A model generated the notes under the pieces. The model made no database searches, was not told where the DNA came from, and saw nothing but the letters and a program-made list of their open reading frames with translations. A DNA stretch of 64,000 nucleotides from Camarhynchus parvulus (Eukaryota; Chordata; Aves; Passeriformes; Thraupidae): the NCBI RefSeq assembly GCF_901933205.1, contig NC_044600.1, positions 10,764,501-10,828,500 of the forward strand, given 5' to 3'. A program made the position numbers and the translations under genes. Positions 1 through 11,600 of the stretch are shown one piece after another (positions within the stretch are counted from its first letter, which is position 1; each line of letters opens with the position of its first letter).

Positions 1-2112
1 TGCCAATTCCATCTTACCTTTTAACTCTTTTATTCTATATACCATTTTATATACTTCTATATTCTTTCTTGGATGTTTTTCACTGTACCTACAATTTAAA
101 CACTACTCCGTATTTTTGTGATATTTGTACCTAAAGAAACACCCACAATCTTTTTTCCACTCTCTCATTTCTTTCATTGCTTGTTTTACCTGGTTATCTT
201 ACTCCAGACATCTCCATTTTCCATTCTCATCCCTTGTAATTTATGGGCTTGCCTCATCCACTACTTTGCAATTAGCCTTTGACTATTTTTTACACAGCCC
301 CTGAAAGCACTTAGCTCTAGTCTTGTTTACTCTTCCAGCCTGTTAATTCATAACCCCTTTTGCATTATCCAAAACATTTATTCAAGTGAGCACTTCTTGC
401 AGTTCCAGCACACTTGGCATCTCTGGGTAGATATTTCCACAATATTTGTGATGTTGAAGGAAATTTATTACATCAGACAACTACAAGCAACTCATGAAGT
501 CCACAAAAACTTGAGATGTGGCCACTGGAAGTAAAACAGTGCAGCACAAATATTAGTTAGACTAGGTCACCAATTCCACCAGCCAGGGCAAAACCAAACT
601 CTCCTTTATCCACCTGCCAAGACACTGTGCTGACCATTTGTCCATAGTCACTTTTGCTTTAATGTTTTCTCCCCTACACTACAGACATCAAGTTTTCTAG
701 ACTAGAAATACCCAATGTCTGTTTCTTAGCAAGACATTTCTGGTCTTCATTAGAATAGATTTGGGAATTAAATAAATTGATATATATTTTGCCTTCGTTT
801 CACTACTCCTTCAAGCACAAACTGGCCTTCATTTGAGTAATGAATGATGCAGCATGCCTTTTACACACCAGGGAAATTTCCTGAGCTCTAAAGACATTTT
901 CTCCCCTGCAGAGAATCTGAACAAGATTAACAATCTTTCTGACTGACAAGAAGGATTTGACAAGAGCTCTCACCTTCTCCTCCACTGCCAGCAGTGGGCA
1001 GGGCTATGCCAGTGCTGGGGGTCATTTCACATGGGGTGCACCAGGATGGGCACAGAAATGTGGAATATTTGCATTTCTGATTGTGGCCTCCAATGACTGT
1101 GCTACTGGGAATAGCTGGAAAAATGTTTCTAGGCTTGGTTTGAATTCACAGAACACCAGGAGTCACATTTCCCCAAGTTCATGTCAGAGGAATACACAAA
1201 CCCCAGTATTGTCAGGGCTTTCTTGAAGAAGCTCCTTGCTGAATTACAGTGGATGATCACACACACCTCACACTATTGACTATAAATCACCCATGCTAAG
1301 GCAGGAGGAAATGCATAATCAATGGCAGGAAAAGCAAATACTACACTTTAAGTTGCCTTGGTATTGACTCCAGCTTTACTGGAACCCAGACTGTGTCAGT
1401 CTGGGAGTTACTTTTACCTCGTTAGTGTGACTATTGCCATACAGGGTTGGTGCTATTTTCTTTAAAACAACCACCTTAACAGCAGGTGCTGGGCAAACCC
1501 CACTGCACTGCTAGAAAACAAAGATAATGGGGCAAGCAGCCATGCCTGATCCTTTCCAGAGCAAGCAGAAAGTCAAGAGCTCAAGGGTCTGTCCTGTGGC
1601 ATGTGACGAGGTGCCTGCAGGGCTGCTCTCATTTTGGGTAACACACACAATGCCCAAGTCCCCAGTGGGGGATTCTGGGGGGTGTTCAGATCCACACAAG
1701 CTGGCAGATGATGTGTAGGTACCAGATCTACCCCTGGATCCTGAGCATGTCAAACACATCCTCTCCATCATCCTTGCTAAGGGATGTGTCACATGTACAC
1801 GAGGCCTCAGGCTGCAGGCATGACAGGGATGATGCACCAGAGTTGTTACAGATGCATGGATAGCCTAACAGCCAACAAGATTACATTTCCTTAAGATTCT
1901 CAGGGGAGGGAAAAGGCAACACTTGCTAAAGTGAGAGAAAAAGCTTTTTTTCCTGCAGCACAGGAACATGGAAATCAGGTACATTTGCACTGCAATACCT
2001 CACTACCTTAAGTCCTGGATCGGCGTCAAGAAGAAATATTAAATTTTATTATCTTTTTAATTTTACACTTACTATTTAATCCATTTAATGGGATTTCACC
2101 CTGTGATTCCTA
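1..2112. other. Non-coding stretch, no gene recognised
   Basis: I see no gene here. The first 800 bases are AT-rich and pyrimidine-rich. The remainder is mixed-composition unique sequence. Open frames reach only about 108 codons, overlap on both strands, and match no family that I recognise. There is no CpG island and no clear splice-bounded exon. Confidence 0.7.
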
Positions 2113-2178
2113 CGTCTCTGAAGGAGGTCAGAGTAGATGATCACAGTAATGTCTTCTGGCCTGCAAATCTAGGAAATC
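2113..2178 (+). repeat. Old CR1-type LINE 3' tail (degraded)
   Basis: The stretch reads as a decayed version of the common sauropsid LINE 3' terminus: a GAGGTCAGA-like block, then GTAGATGATCACA, then a CTTCTGGCCT block, ending in an ATCTAGGAAATC tail where intact copies carry short tandem units such as TCTATGAA. This order of blocks is typical of the 3' end of older CR1 elements in turtles, crocodilians and birds. The 3' end of the element faces right. Only the last 65 or so bases are recognisable and no coding part is present. A SINE that borrowed the same tail is an alternative. The family assignment is from memory of the consensus, not from a search. Confidence 0.6.
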
Positions 2179-4263
2179 ACTGGGCCATTATAACCTCTCA
2201 AAAATATGCAATTAAGAAGTACTTTTAACACCAGCAGCTGCCTGAGATTCAAAAAGCCTCTCTGGCTTATCTGGCTTAGGAAACTAGAGGAGTGGGGGAA
2301 AAAAAATCAAACTTAAAACTTCCACAGCTTCCCAAGACTTCTAACAACGGAGGCAAAAAAGCTTCATATTTGAGATGACAAAATGGTACCCACCAGTGTC
2401 TCCTATATACCTACCATCATCAATCTTAAAAAAAACCAAACCCCACACACTGAATTCTGTTTGAGATAAGGGCTTGTCTAAAAACTGTTTTTGAAGAAAA
2501 ATTCTTATGAATGTTAGAAGTAGAAATTGGGGATGGATTCATTTGTAGTGGTGGGAGGTATAAAATGGGATTTATCAGGGCCTGCTGCAGTTGCCACATG
2601 CCGGAGAGGCTCAGATGTGCCTTTTCACATTTTGGTAAAACACAGGCTGGAGCAGGGGTAGCAGTGAACTCTCCAGCCCTGGACTCAGAAGAGAGGAGGG
2701 CCACGTGCCCTGAGGAAAGAAAACGATGAACAAGAACAGGAATGAGTTAATTCTTGTTAAAGAAGTTAAAGAAAAGGCACAGCTGGTCTATTTTGGCCCA
2801 TTACCTGGCTGAAGCAGGATTTTACCAGTTGCAGCAAAGAGAAATGCAGGCAGATGCTGAATTAGAGCAGAGGCTGGGTGACATTTCTAGTTCAGACCCA
2901 TAAGAAAGCTCTGCAGACACTTGGATCTGAAAGTTATCACTGCCTTATCCAAAACACAAAACTGGACTGATCCTAGAGCTACTCGCTGACTGCCACTCTT
3001 CTCCTGCAGAAAACATCCTGTTTCACCACCACAAGTATTTTCTGATGAAGCGAGGAAACAGCTTTCTAAAAGACCAGTAAGTCCAAAGAGCAAGGTGGGT
3101 ACAAAACTTCAATCACCTAAATTGGCAAAGAACCTTGTGGGATTTAATGTCATTGAGGAACACTCAGCTACTCAAGTCCAAGCCGACAGAACAGTTTTCC
3201 ATCCCAGAAGCCCCACAGAGCAATTCAGCTCCTCCCAGCACTTGGTGACCACGTCAGAACAAGTTGTTTGTAAAAACTGGATACCACTGTCATTATGGTG
3301 CTGCACTTTTCTCCAGTACACAAATATTGCTCTGTGCTACAAGGGAAACACTGCTGCTGCCTTGAAGGGTTTATTTTCCACTGGTTTCTAGAGGTTACAG
3401 AGCACTCCAGTATCATCCCCACACTGACAGTAACAGCTCCTCTTGCTGACCCTGCAGAGCACCAGGGTTAGATAATAATGACTTGGCTTACTTTGCAGGT
3501 GAGATTTTACTATACACAACCTTTAACATGTTGTACAAGGTCAAAGAAGAGACTGCCCAGAGCAGGGAAGCCTGCAAGTAGCTCACAGCCCTTAAAAGTA
3601 GGGAAAGAGGCTGTGTCCCAGGGAGCAGGGCAGGGTCAGCATGGCTCTAAGAGGAATTACTGGCAGTTTTGTTACTGAATTCAGGGAGAGGGGGAAGGCA
3701 AAAGCATAACAAACACAGGAAAGGAGCTGCAGAAATGCAGGACAAATAAAAAGGACTAGTAGAAAACTCTGGAGGTGCAAAGTATGTAGGAGAAAGGCTG
3801 TAAATGCAGGTTTTCAGGAGAAATGAAAGGGTCAGAAGGAAATGGAAGAAATGTCAGGAAAAAACAGAATTAATTTCTCAGCAATTACTTCCCATCCCTA
3901 ATAGAAAAAAAAACATGGAGAAAAACCACATGTACACAAGCAAATACCAACTGAGAAAGGAGTTATGTTTTAACAAAAATGTACTGGTCAGTTTCCAGTT
4001 CTGTAAAAAGAAGCTGGAAGTGAACACACACAGCTCCTCTTCTTTGGGTTCCTACATTTCAGAGGTGAGCAGGCAAAAGGCCACCTCACTTACCAGCACC
4101 AATATTTACCACCAATGTGTTCCTGAAGTTGTGGCACCAGCACCCCCCATTACAGTTTGTTTTTACAAACAACAGTTTCACAAATCTCTTTGCTCTCTAG
4201 AGGAGCTGAATGAAGCTCAGAAAGCACCACACATTAAATGGCTTTATCTAAATCCACCACAAA
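2179..4263. other. Non-coding stretch, no gene recognised
   Basis: This is unique sequence with no gene that I can support. The largest open frame starts at 3804 on the plus strand and continues into the CR1 fragment to its right. Its predicted protein has no recognisable domain, and its last third is simply a CR1 3' UTR translated in the antisense direction, so it is not a gene. Confidence 0.7.
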
Positions 4264-4384
4264 CTCACAGAATGGTTTGTGTTGGAAGGAGCCTGAAAAA
4301 CCATCTTGTTACAAACCCTTGCCATGGGCAGGGACACCTTCCACCAGGTCAGGCTGCTCAGAGCCCCTTCCAGGCTGGTCTGTG
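4264..4384 (-). repeat. Avian CR1 LINE, truncated 3' end
   Basis: This is the clearest mobile-element relic in the window. It matches the reverse complement of the avian CR1 3' untranslated region. In order it shows CACAGAATGGTTTG, TTGGAAGGAGCCT, a CATCTTGTTACAAACCC block, GCCATGGGCAGGGACACCTT, CCACCAGGTCAGGCTGCTCA and a final CCTTCCAGGCTGGTCT. The element's 3' end is therefore at the left and it lies on the minus strand. Only about 120 bases remain, the usual outcome of CR1 5' truncation on insertion. Divergence is moderate and no intact terminal octamer array is visible at the left edge beyond one CACAGAAT-like unit. No target-site duplication was found by eye, which is expected for CR1. 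It supports a bird origin for the window. Confidence 0.9.
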
Positions 4385-4401
4385 AGAGATGCTCAGTTTT
4401 G

Positions 4402-4423
4402 GTGTGTGCTTTAAAGCACACAC
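4402..4423. repeat. 22-bp perfect palindrome
   Basis: GTGTGTGCTTT is followed immediately by its exact reverse complement AAAGCACACAC, a loop-free 22-bp palindrome. It starts 18 bases after the recognisable end of the CR1 fragment, in its 5'-truncated flank. No function is evident. It could be a cruciform-prone site, a dimeric factor site or a chance event. Confidence 0.85.
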
Positions 4424-5215
4424 TCTTTAAAGGCAAGGAAAAAGACCTCTGCAGAGGCAGCACCACCAAAATTAAAGAACCTGCGCTATTTACTATATAT
4501 TCAGATCAGTAATACATTAAAAGCCATCAATAAGAAATCACATGCAGCTCACATTGTTTTCAATGTGTTTTTTCTCTCTTCTCTTTTTATACTGTCTTGG
4601 TTTCTATAAATGGTGGACCAACTACAGAGTGAAAATTATTTTTTGGGAGACATGGGTATGACAACCATTATATGCTGTGGATTCCAAGCATGTAAGGGAT
4701 GGTGTTATGTAGGAAATTGCTGCAATGTTAAATTTCATTGCAATCCATTTGCTGTGAATTGATGTAGCCAAATAAAATAGAAGAGTCTATTACAAGTCCT
4801 TTCATAAGAGCTACTAATTAGAACTACCATTCCCTCAATTACACATAGTGGAGTTTAGGTTTAGCCTTAGACACTTGCAGCTGAGGTAATTCACCAGCTG
4901 GGGGGCAGAAATTTTCCTTCCCACCTCCCATCTCAGAGCCAGTTTTTACTCCATTTGAATAATGTCTGTAAAAGATAAATGAAACCCATCCCTTAAAAAC
5001 CAAAGTAGACTCCTCTACAAAACAGGGATTATTACTTGCTTCCCATAGAATGCTGTTCTTGCACTTGATGTGAACTGAAAAGGAAGAAACACCTTCTTTT
5101 TGGAACTCTATTTTTCCAGACCTCTCCTCCATTTATGGAGAGGTCACTTAATGCTCTTTGTGGCACTATGTAACAGAGATGAATTACCAGTGACCAACAG
5201 CACTGGTCTTCTTAT
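4424..5215. other. Non-coding stretch, no gene recognised
   Basis: AT-rich unique sequence. Nothing resembles an exon, RNA gene or repeat family that I know. Small open frames on both strands are compatible with chance. Confidence 0.65.
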
Positions 5216-5308
5216 ACTCCCAGTATCCCAGAGAGCAACAGACCCAGGTTTTGAGAGACAACTAAAATGGTCAACAAGTGATGGCTCAGGATCACTGGTA
5301 ACTCCAGC
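5216..5308 (-). pseudogene. L2/CR1-clade LINE reverse-transcriptase relic, copy 1
   Basis: Read on the minus strand, this 93-bp block is open and begins AGVTSDPEPS, followed by HFS and ending in LWD-G. It aligns without gaps to 8307-8399, with 69 of 93 bases identical by hand. Its sister reads AGVTIDRELSF...HFSSL in the same register. That pattern resembles the segment of L2/CR1-clade non-LTR reverse transcriptases in which an LGV-hD-xLSF-H motif is followed by F-HLRNI. Recognisable similarity does not clearly extend beyond the block, apart from about 20 bases on each side. The frame stays open from 5362 to 5144, but both ends look unrelated to the family. This is an old non-functional fragment. 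The assignment rests on motif memory and on the second copy. Confidence 0.5.
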
Positions 5309-8018
5309 CTCAGGATTGCCAGTGAGGAATCTAAACTGAACTACAGCAACAATGCCAGGCACTTAATCAAATTACTGCTTTGGAAAATTATTTGCTTTAC
5401 ACATTTGCTTCCCTCAATCATGTTGGGATATTACTTGCAAAAATGTAGCTATTATGTATTTCAGGTTTTAAAAATACCTTTAGTCTTCATTTTAACAGGC
5501 TGGATCCAATTCTAACTTGCTGTTTGTAAATCTCCTCCTTTAATACACCACTAAAAATGATTGCATAATCAGGCCACTTAGTTATGATATGACCATTTGT
5601 TTATATGGCATGTTTTAATGAATCATTAATATATTCTGTGGCCACTTTAAGTAATCTGCCCTTTACTTTGGTATTTCACAATACACCCCAGGCTTAATGG
5701 CCCATTAAAAGATGCCCTGTTGAATCTTGTGGCTTAATTGATGCACTTTTGCTGTTTTGATATTATTTTCAGGAAATTTGTTTTTGTTTTCAGCAAGGAA
5801 GGACAGCACTAAATTGGAAATGAGCTCAAAAGGCCATCTATTAAATGGAAACGTGGGTGTTTTCTTTATCATTTTTTCTAATCCTCCCGGTGTTCAAGAT
5901 TATGGCACATTTAGATTTAAATTACCAGATTGGTTGATCACAGCAGGAAACAGAGTAAGCACATTACTTCTGTTTTGACAGAACAATATAAGATTTTTAT
6001 ACATTTCATTAAACAGAACTACTTAAAGAAAAAAAATTCTTACTGTGTAGCACCATCTTTTACTCATGAACATCCTATTGAAAATCCAATTAGTATTTTC
6101 AGAAGGAAAAGAAGTCCTGCAGTCAAACTCCATTGTCACAGCAGACATCATATGTATGAAGTTCCAACATTTAATTCTTTTCCACGATCAACCTTTGCAG
6201 TGCCAAAAATTTATCATAAATTATACTTTAAATTAGGATTTTTTTAATCTGTTTTCTAATTCATGCAGAAAAAATGGAAGTACATAAATAAGCTTAATAA
6301 GAACTCTGAAGGCATTAGCCTATCTGCAAAGAGGAGCTGGTCAGGAAAAATGCTGATGAGTGGACTTTTCCTTCATAGCAATGTTTCATTTTTAGTGATT
6401 CAAATAATACATTGTGAGACTGTATTTGTCTTTTTCATAGGGAGCAGATAACTGGGAGCATAGCAATTTCTGTTAATTTCAGCATTTCAACTGATCAGCA
6501 TGCAAATGTTAATGCCAAATAGATAGGTCTTGACACTAGAAGCTAAAGATAAAAACAATTATTTCTCTGCAAAATTGTGTAAGGAACTCTTTTTATTATT
6601 ATTATTAATCTGAATGTTATGCACAACAAGACCAAATGCACTGACTGGTTAAATGAGAGATACCTCAGTCCATGAGAGATAAAACATCAAAGAAAGTGGC
6701 AAGAAATTTGGAGGTGGTCAGTTTTACACCAATTGTATCCAGAAGTTCCAGTAACTCCAGTGGGGATGGCTCCTTCCCCAAATCCTGCTGCTGTTGTTTT
6801 GCCATACATTGAGGTAATGCTGTTTGTTACCCCTCACATTTAAGAAACAGCAGAGAATGTGCTTCAAGAAATGTTTAGTGCAGCACAGAACTTTCTCCCT
6901 AGAGAAAAGTGTCTCATAAGGAGGGACAGCAAGCAGACAGTTTGGGTGCCATGGGATATTAATTCTGCCTAATGCAGGGTAAAGACCCTTAAAATTACAT
7001 AATAAAATACTACACAAATTGCTAAGGCAGGGGCAAAGATAACATGGACAATAGCAGAGACTTGAAACGCAGTGACATAAGGGCACAAACACTGATTTCT
7101 ATTTGTTTTCATCCCCATTTTTTTTTCTCATTCATTCCCACTGAGAAACCATTAAAAATGAAACTACAATCTAGTGATTCAGACATTTAGTCTGAGCTGG
7201 TCTTAGGCTCAGACTTAATTCCCTGTGTTGATACAGACTGCCTCTTGCCTGAGCAAGTCATACATTCACACTGTCCCTTGCTCCCGTGCCCCAAAATTGG
7301 TTATTCCCATTTCTCCCGGAGAGGTGCCAGAAGCTCCAGCCCTACAGGGATATGGAGCAGAGCTGAGGCACCCAGCAGGATTCACCATGGCAGGCAGTCT
7401 TTGCTCATTAGCTGCTTTCACCTTCTAATGCCTTCAAAGGTGATACCTTTTCTGCCAGAAATCTAGCACAGTCTAAGCATAAACTAGAAAACTATTAATG
7501 AACCTCAGCCAAATTATGTGCAGCTAACTGTGTGAGATGGGACAAAGGACTGCCAGTGACACAACACAAAACTAATAAAGGTAATTTGTCACTAAATAAC
7601 ACCATATAGCTAAGATAATATGCTATGAAATCTGCATTCACAGAGGGAAAAAAACAACTCAAAAAACAACCTACAAGAGTAATTCTTTTGGCAATGAATG
7701 CCACCAAAACACACAAGTGTCACAGAATCCTGTCTAATACACACATAGTCCAAGGTAACAAGTAATGCAGCACAGCAGAGGGGATTGCCAAAGCAAACAG
7801 CTGGATTTGATGGACAAGATGCTGCTGTGTGCTTTGGGGATGAGGGGAGGCAGCTTGGACTGTCTGCTCTGATCCAGGGTACAGGCAGCACATCTCCCAG
7901 CCCACTTGTACCACAGAATAATGCAGCTGCTTTGCCCCCCAAGGCTGTTCTGTGAAGCAAATAAAAGAAACTGGGGATTGTTGGGAGACTCATTTCAGAA
8001 GTCGGCTCCCAATCTGAG
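5309..8018. other. Non-coding stretch with an AT-rich CNE-like block
   Basis: I recognise no gene. Positions 5545-5800 are AT-rich with repeated TTAAT/ATTAA and TAAT cores and long runs of apparently unique, non-repetitive sequence, a texture common in conserved non-coding elements. A short TTA microsatellite lies at about 6590-6608. Between 7600 and 8018 lies the region downstream (on the minus strand) of the LINE relic at 8019-8620. It may contain that element's undetectable 3' portion. Confidence 0.55.
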
Positions 8019-8620
8019 CTACAACTTTAACGCAAATACATTTTTGTAACACGTGCGCTGTGGCACGAGCCAGCCTGGGAACCTCAGTACCCAGTGGCCC
8101 CTTAGAATTATCCCAACATGCTGTAAGACAACACAAACAGCTTCCAAGCAGTGCAATAATATGTTCCAGTTGGAATGCCAGGAGCAGGACTGCAGGTGAG
8201 CTCTAACATGAAAAGTTAAAAGCCCCACATTGCAGTGGCCCAGCAGGACCATAACAGAGAAATGAATTAACAGCACCACATCCTCCTGCAGCAGCACCAC
8301 TCTTATCTTTCCAGCATCCCAGAGAACAAGGAATAAAGGGTTTGTGAGGCTACTAAAATGATAATCAAATGATAGTTCACGATCAATGGTGACTCCAGCC
8401 TTAGTAGCAGTCCTAGCTAAAAGGAAAGCAAAGGATAAAGTAGGGCCAGAGTGCAGCAGGCATCAATGACCAGAATTTGGTTTCCTAACACCTGGGGTTC
8501 TGAAAGTTCAAAAAGCCCAGGCTCAGTGGCATTTAGGCCATCCATCAAGGCAGAGATTGTCTTACTGAGGTCAGCTGTGATAAAAATATGAACTTCTGTG
8601 ATGTCAAAGTTCAGTAACAT
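8019..8620 (-). pseudogene. Fossil L2/CR1-clade LINE, reverse-transcriptase part (copy 2)
   Basis: On the minus strand, four stretches occur in the order expected for the second half of an L2/CR1-type reverse transcriptase. First comes MLLNFDITEV near 8591-8620, like the LLN-DKTEV motif. Next is AGVTIDRELSF to WDAGK at 8307-8399, like LGV-D-xLSF followed by F-HLRNIAK. Then LIHFSVMVLLGHCN at 8229-8270 resembles the LIHAFVTSRLDYCN motif. Last is YKNVFALKL near 8019-8045, like QYKV-LL-YKAL. The frame shifts and has stops between these blocks, so the gene is dead. The YADD catalytic loop and any ORF1 or endonuclease are not visible. Each motif alone is weak. Their collinear order on one strand, and the second copy at 5216-5308, make the assignment likely. 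Whether it belongs to L2, Rex1 or a deep CR1 lineage cannot be decided by eye. Confidence 0.6.
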
Positions 8621-11600
8621 CCCTTCAGCCTCACCCTCATCTCCCCTGCGTTTCCACCACAGCCACAGCTGGGTTGCTGCAGTTCATGCCCTGCTCAGAC
8701 CCTGCCTGCTGCAATCCATCCTGGCACCTGCTCTGGAATCCAGCTCACCCTCCCTGCTCAATGCACAGCTGGGATCAGCTCCTGCAGCAGCTGGATCCAT
8801 CCCATACAGCCCAGGAAAGCGCTTCCAGTGGGAGCAATAGGAATTTTTCAGCCCAGAAGCCAGCACCACAGAGGAAAGCAAGCATTTTACCTAGTGGGTG
8901 TATAGCATGCACTTTGCAGAATTCACACTGTACTAAAAACAAACAAACAAAAAAGACCCCCATTTTGTTTACAGCTCCTGCTAATGAAGTGCACACAGAA
9001 TACTAAACTGAAGGCACTAGACCAAAAATATGCTGGTTTCCTCTGCCCTCCTGTTTCTCATTAATATGCTGTAAAAGAAAGGATAACAGTCTGAGCCTAT
9101 GACACAAACTAAAATTATATATACAAAGCCAAAGAGGAAATAACATACACACTGGGCTCAGAAATTATATTCAAGAGCCAGATGAAAACTTGATACTGTG
9201 AGAAAAATATACTGCCACGTGAACCACCTCCTCTCCCCAAGGATAAAACAGGACTTCAAATTGCTTCTACAGCCAGCATCTATATTCACTAAGGCAGCAA
9301 CAGACCAGCTAACTACCTTTTGCAACTGAAAGAGCACAAAGGAATCCACGGCTGCTCCACACTCATAATTCTCTAAATCATGTGAGCCACACGAAACCAC
9401 CACAAGCCTGGTGACCTGCCACAAATGATCTGGACTGTGGCATATTTTCCAGCTCAATTTTTCCACCAGTGAAACCCAAATGCCTTCTCCTCTTTCTCCT
9501 ATGAGAGAGAAACTGTCAACTTTCTGCCCAGGTCTGATTTAAAAACATAAATTCAATTTATATTTTTCTCCTAGCAACACACAAAAGTATCTCTCTGCTC
9601 CAACACATCCTGTCTGAATTAAAATCTTTTCAGAGATATCTACTCATTAGTTTTAGCTTAACATAGCAAGACTGCTCAAATCTTTTTTCTCTTTCCTCAG
9701 TCACTGCCAACAGTACAGTGCCACTTGTTGCAATCCATAATCTGGGATAACCTACATCTCCCATCCTTTTCTGTCCCCAAATCCACATAATGTGTAAATC
9801 CTGCAGGTGCTCTCTACATGACAAATTCAGATATGGCTTTTCTTATCAGATCACACTGGAAAAGCTCTCTCTGGGCTCCAAACACCTTTTCTCCTTATTA
9901 AAACAACACTGAGTATTTTTCCTGGGGTTTGACAAATGCAATTCTGTCCCTGCTCACATCCATTTGCAATATTTTTGAAAAGATGATTTTACTACTCTGT
10001 CACTTTGACCACATCAGCTGTCCTCTCTGTCATCTCTGGCATCATTTTGTCCTCCTTTTATGTTCCATCAAACAAAAAGCATCTTCATTTTCTGAGCTTT
10101 CCCTTGCCTGTCCCAGCCTTGTCATCTCTCATTCTGCATTGAGAAACAGGCTGTCACTCATCTCAGGCAGTGACTTCCCCCTTCAGCATCCACTCCCTGC
10201 AAAAATACAAAAGCAGCTTCATCCTCTCTGCCTCTGTGTCCTTCATTGCAGCAAACAACATACTCTGAACATCTCCAAAGTTACTTACAGTCCCTCAAAT
10301 CTCTGCACAAAGATTTCCTTTCTGACACAGCCAGGGAGTGGCCAACCTTGGAGAGCTGAATTCCAGGAACTAGAATGCCACCTATTGCCACCACTGCTTT
10401 GGAGCCTTTAGCAACCACTTTTGTCTCATCTGTCTGCTCAGCCTCAGTGCAGGGCACACTTCTCTCCTGCATAGCCCAAGGCTGGGCTTCTGGGCACTGT
10501 GCAAATGCAAACAGCAATAAACAAAATGCTGCCTTGTCCCTGCACTTGGCTGTGCTGCTGCTGCTGCTGGAACAGCTTCACGTGGAGCTGTGCCCAGCTC
10601 TGCTGCTGCTCAGAGCCTGGCATGGACACCTGAGAGTGCCCCCAGTGCTGTCCAGGCTCCCAGTGAGTGCTGGGAGCTCAAAGGATTGTCAGATCAGCAA
10701 GTACTGACAGCTTTATAAAAGCTTTTATATTTGAGAAATATCAAACACAGCAGGTCTTGGTCTTCTTTTAAGAAACACGTATGCCACAAGGCTTCATTTT
10801 GTGTCATGAGAGTTTTGCTTCTATGTGGCATTCACATTTTCTGAACAGAGAGACATAATTCTCTCTCTCAGGCTTTTCCTGGAGAAGCACAGAGATCAAA
10901 GCAATTCTTATCTCATTTACTGCTCCTGTGTTTTAGAACATGTGGAATGTTTTGGAAGATTATTTACCTGAAAGAATTTACTTGATTAGATTCTGGTGTG
11001 AGTGTTTCATTTTCTTGACCCATCTCTGCAAACTGTGTCCTGAACATTGGTCAGGAGACAGGAGGTTTTGTTCAGTTGAGTGCTTGTGCAGTTTCGGTTT
11101 AGATGTAGTGTAATATAGTATAAAATAACACAGTATAATAAATTAATTAGACTTCTGATATCATGGAGTCCTCCTCATCATTCCTCCTGCCAATCAGGTG
11201 AAATTTCTGATACTTCTAAAGATCAGAAATCTGCCAAAAGGCACTTCTCTGCATGAGCAATAATTTCCAGGGCAACAGACTTTCTTCTAAAGTTGAAGGT
11301 CTTTATGTCTTGCAGAATCAATTCTGCAGAGGTCTCCATTTCCCATCCTTGGCAAGTGATAGATGCTCAGGTAACTTATTATATGTGGGCAATACAAATA
11401 AGATGGAATTGGATTTAAAAACTAGATAAAGCTACAGTAATGCTCATCTGGGTTATCAATTCAGACTGAAAATAAAACATCAAGAACCAAAAAGCAGGTC
11501 TTGCATCTTGAAATGAAGACTAATACAGATGCCTGAGGACTGGTAAAAACACCATTAAGATATAGACTTCCAGTGTACTGGCACCCCAAGAGAAGAGGCT

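Noticed and set aside
3804..4385. 193-codon plus-strand frame
   Set aside because: Its last third is the CR1 3' UTR read in antisense, and the remainder is Lys/Gln-rich low-information sequence.
7700..7810. Minus-strand peptide LLVTLDYVCIR, faintly like the LDYCN motif of LINE reverse transcriptase
   Set aside because: It lies downstream of the segment already matching that motif (8229-8270), so the order is wrong for the same element, and the match is too short to stand alone.
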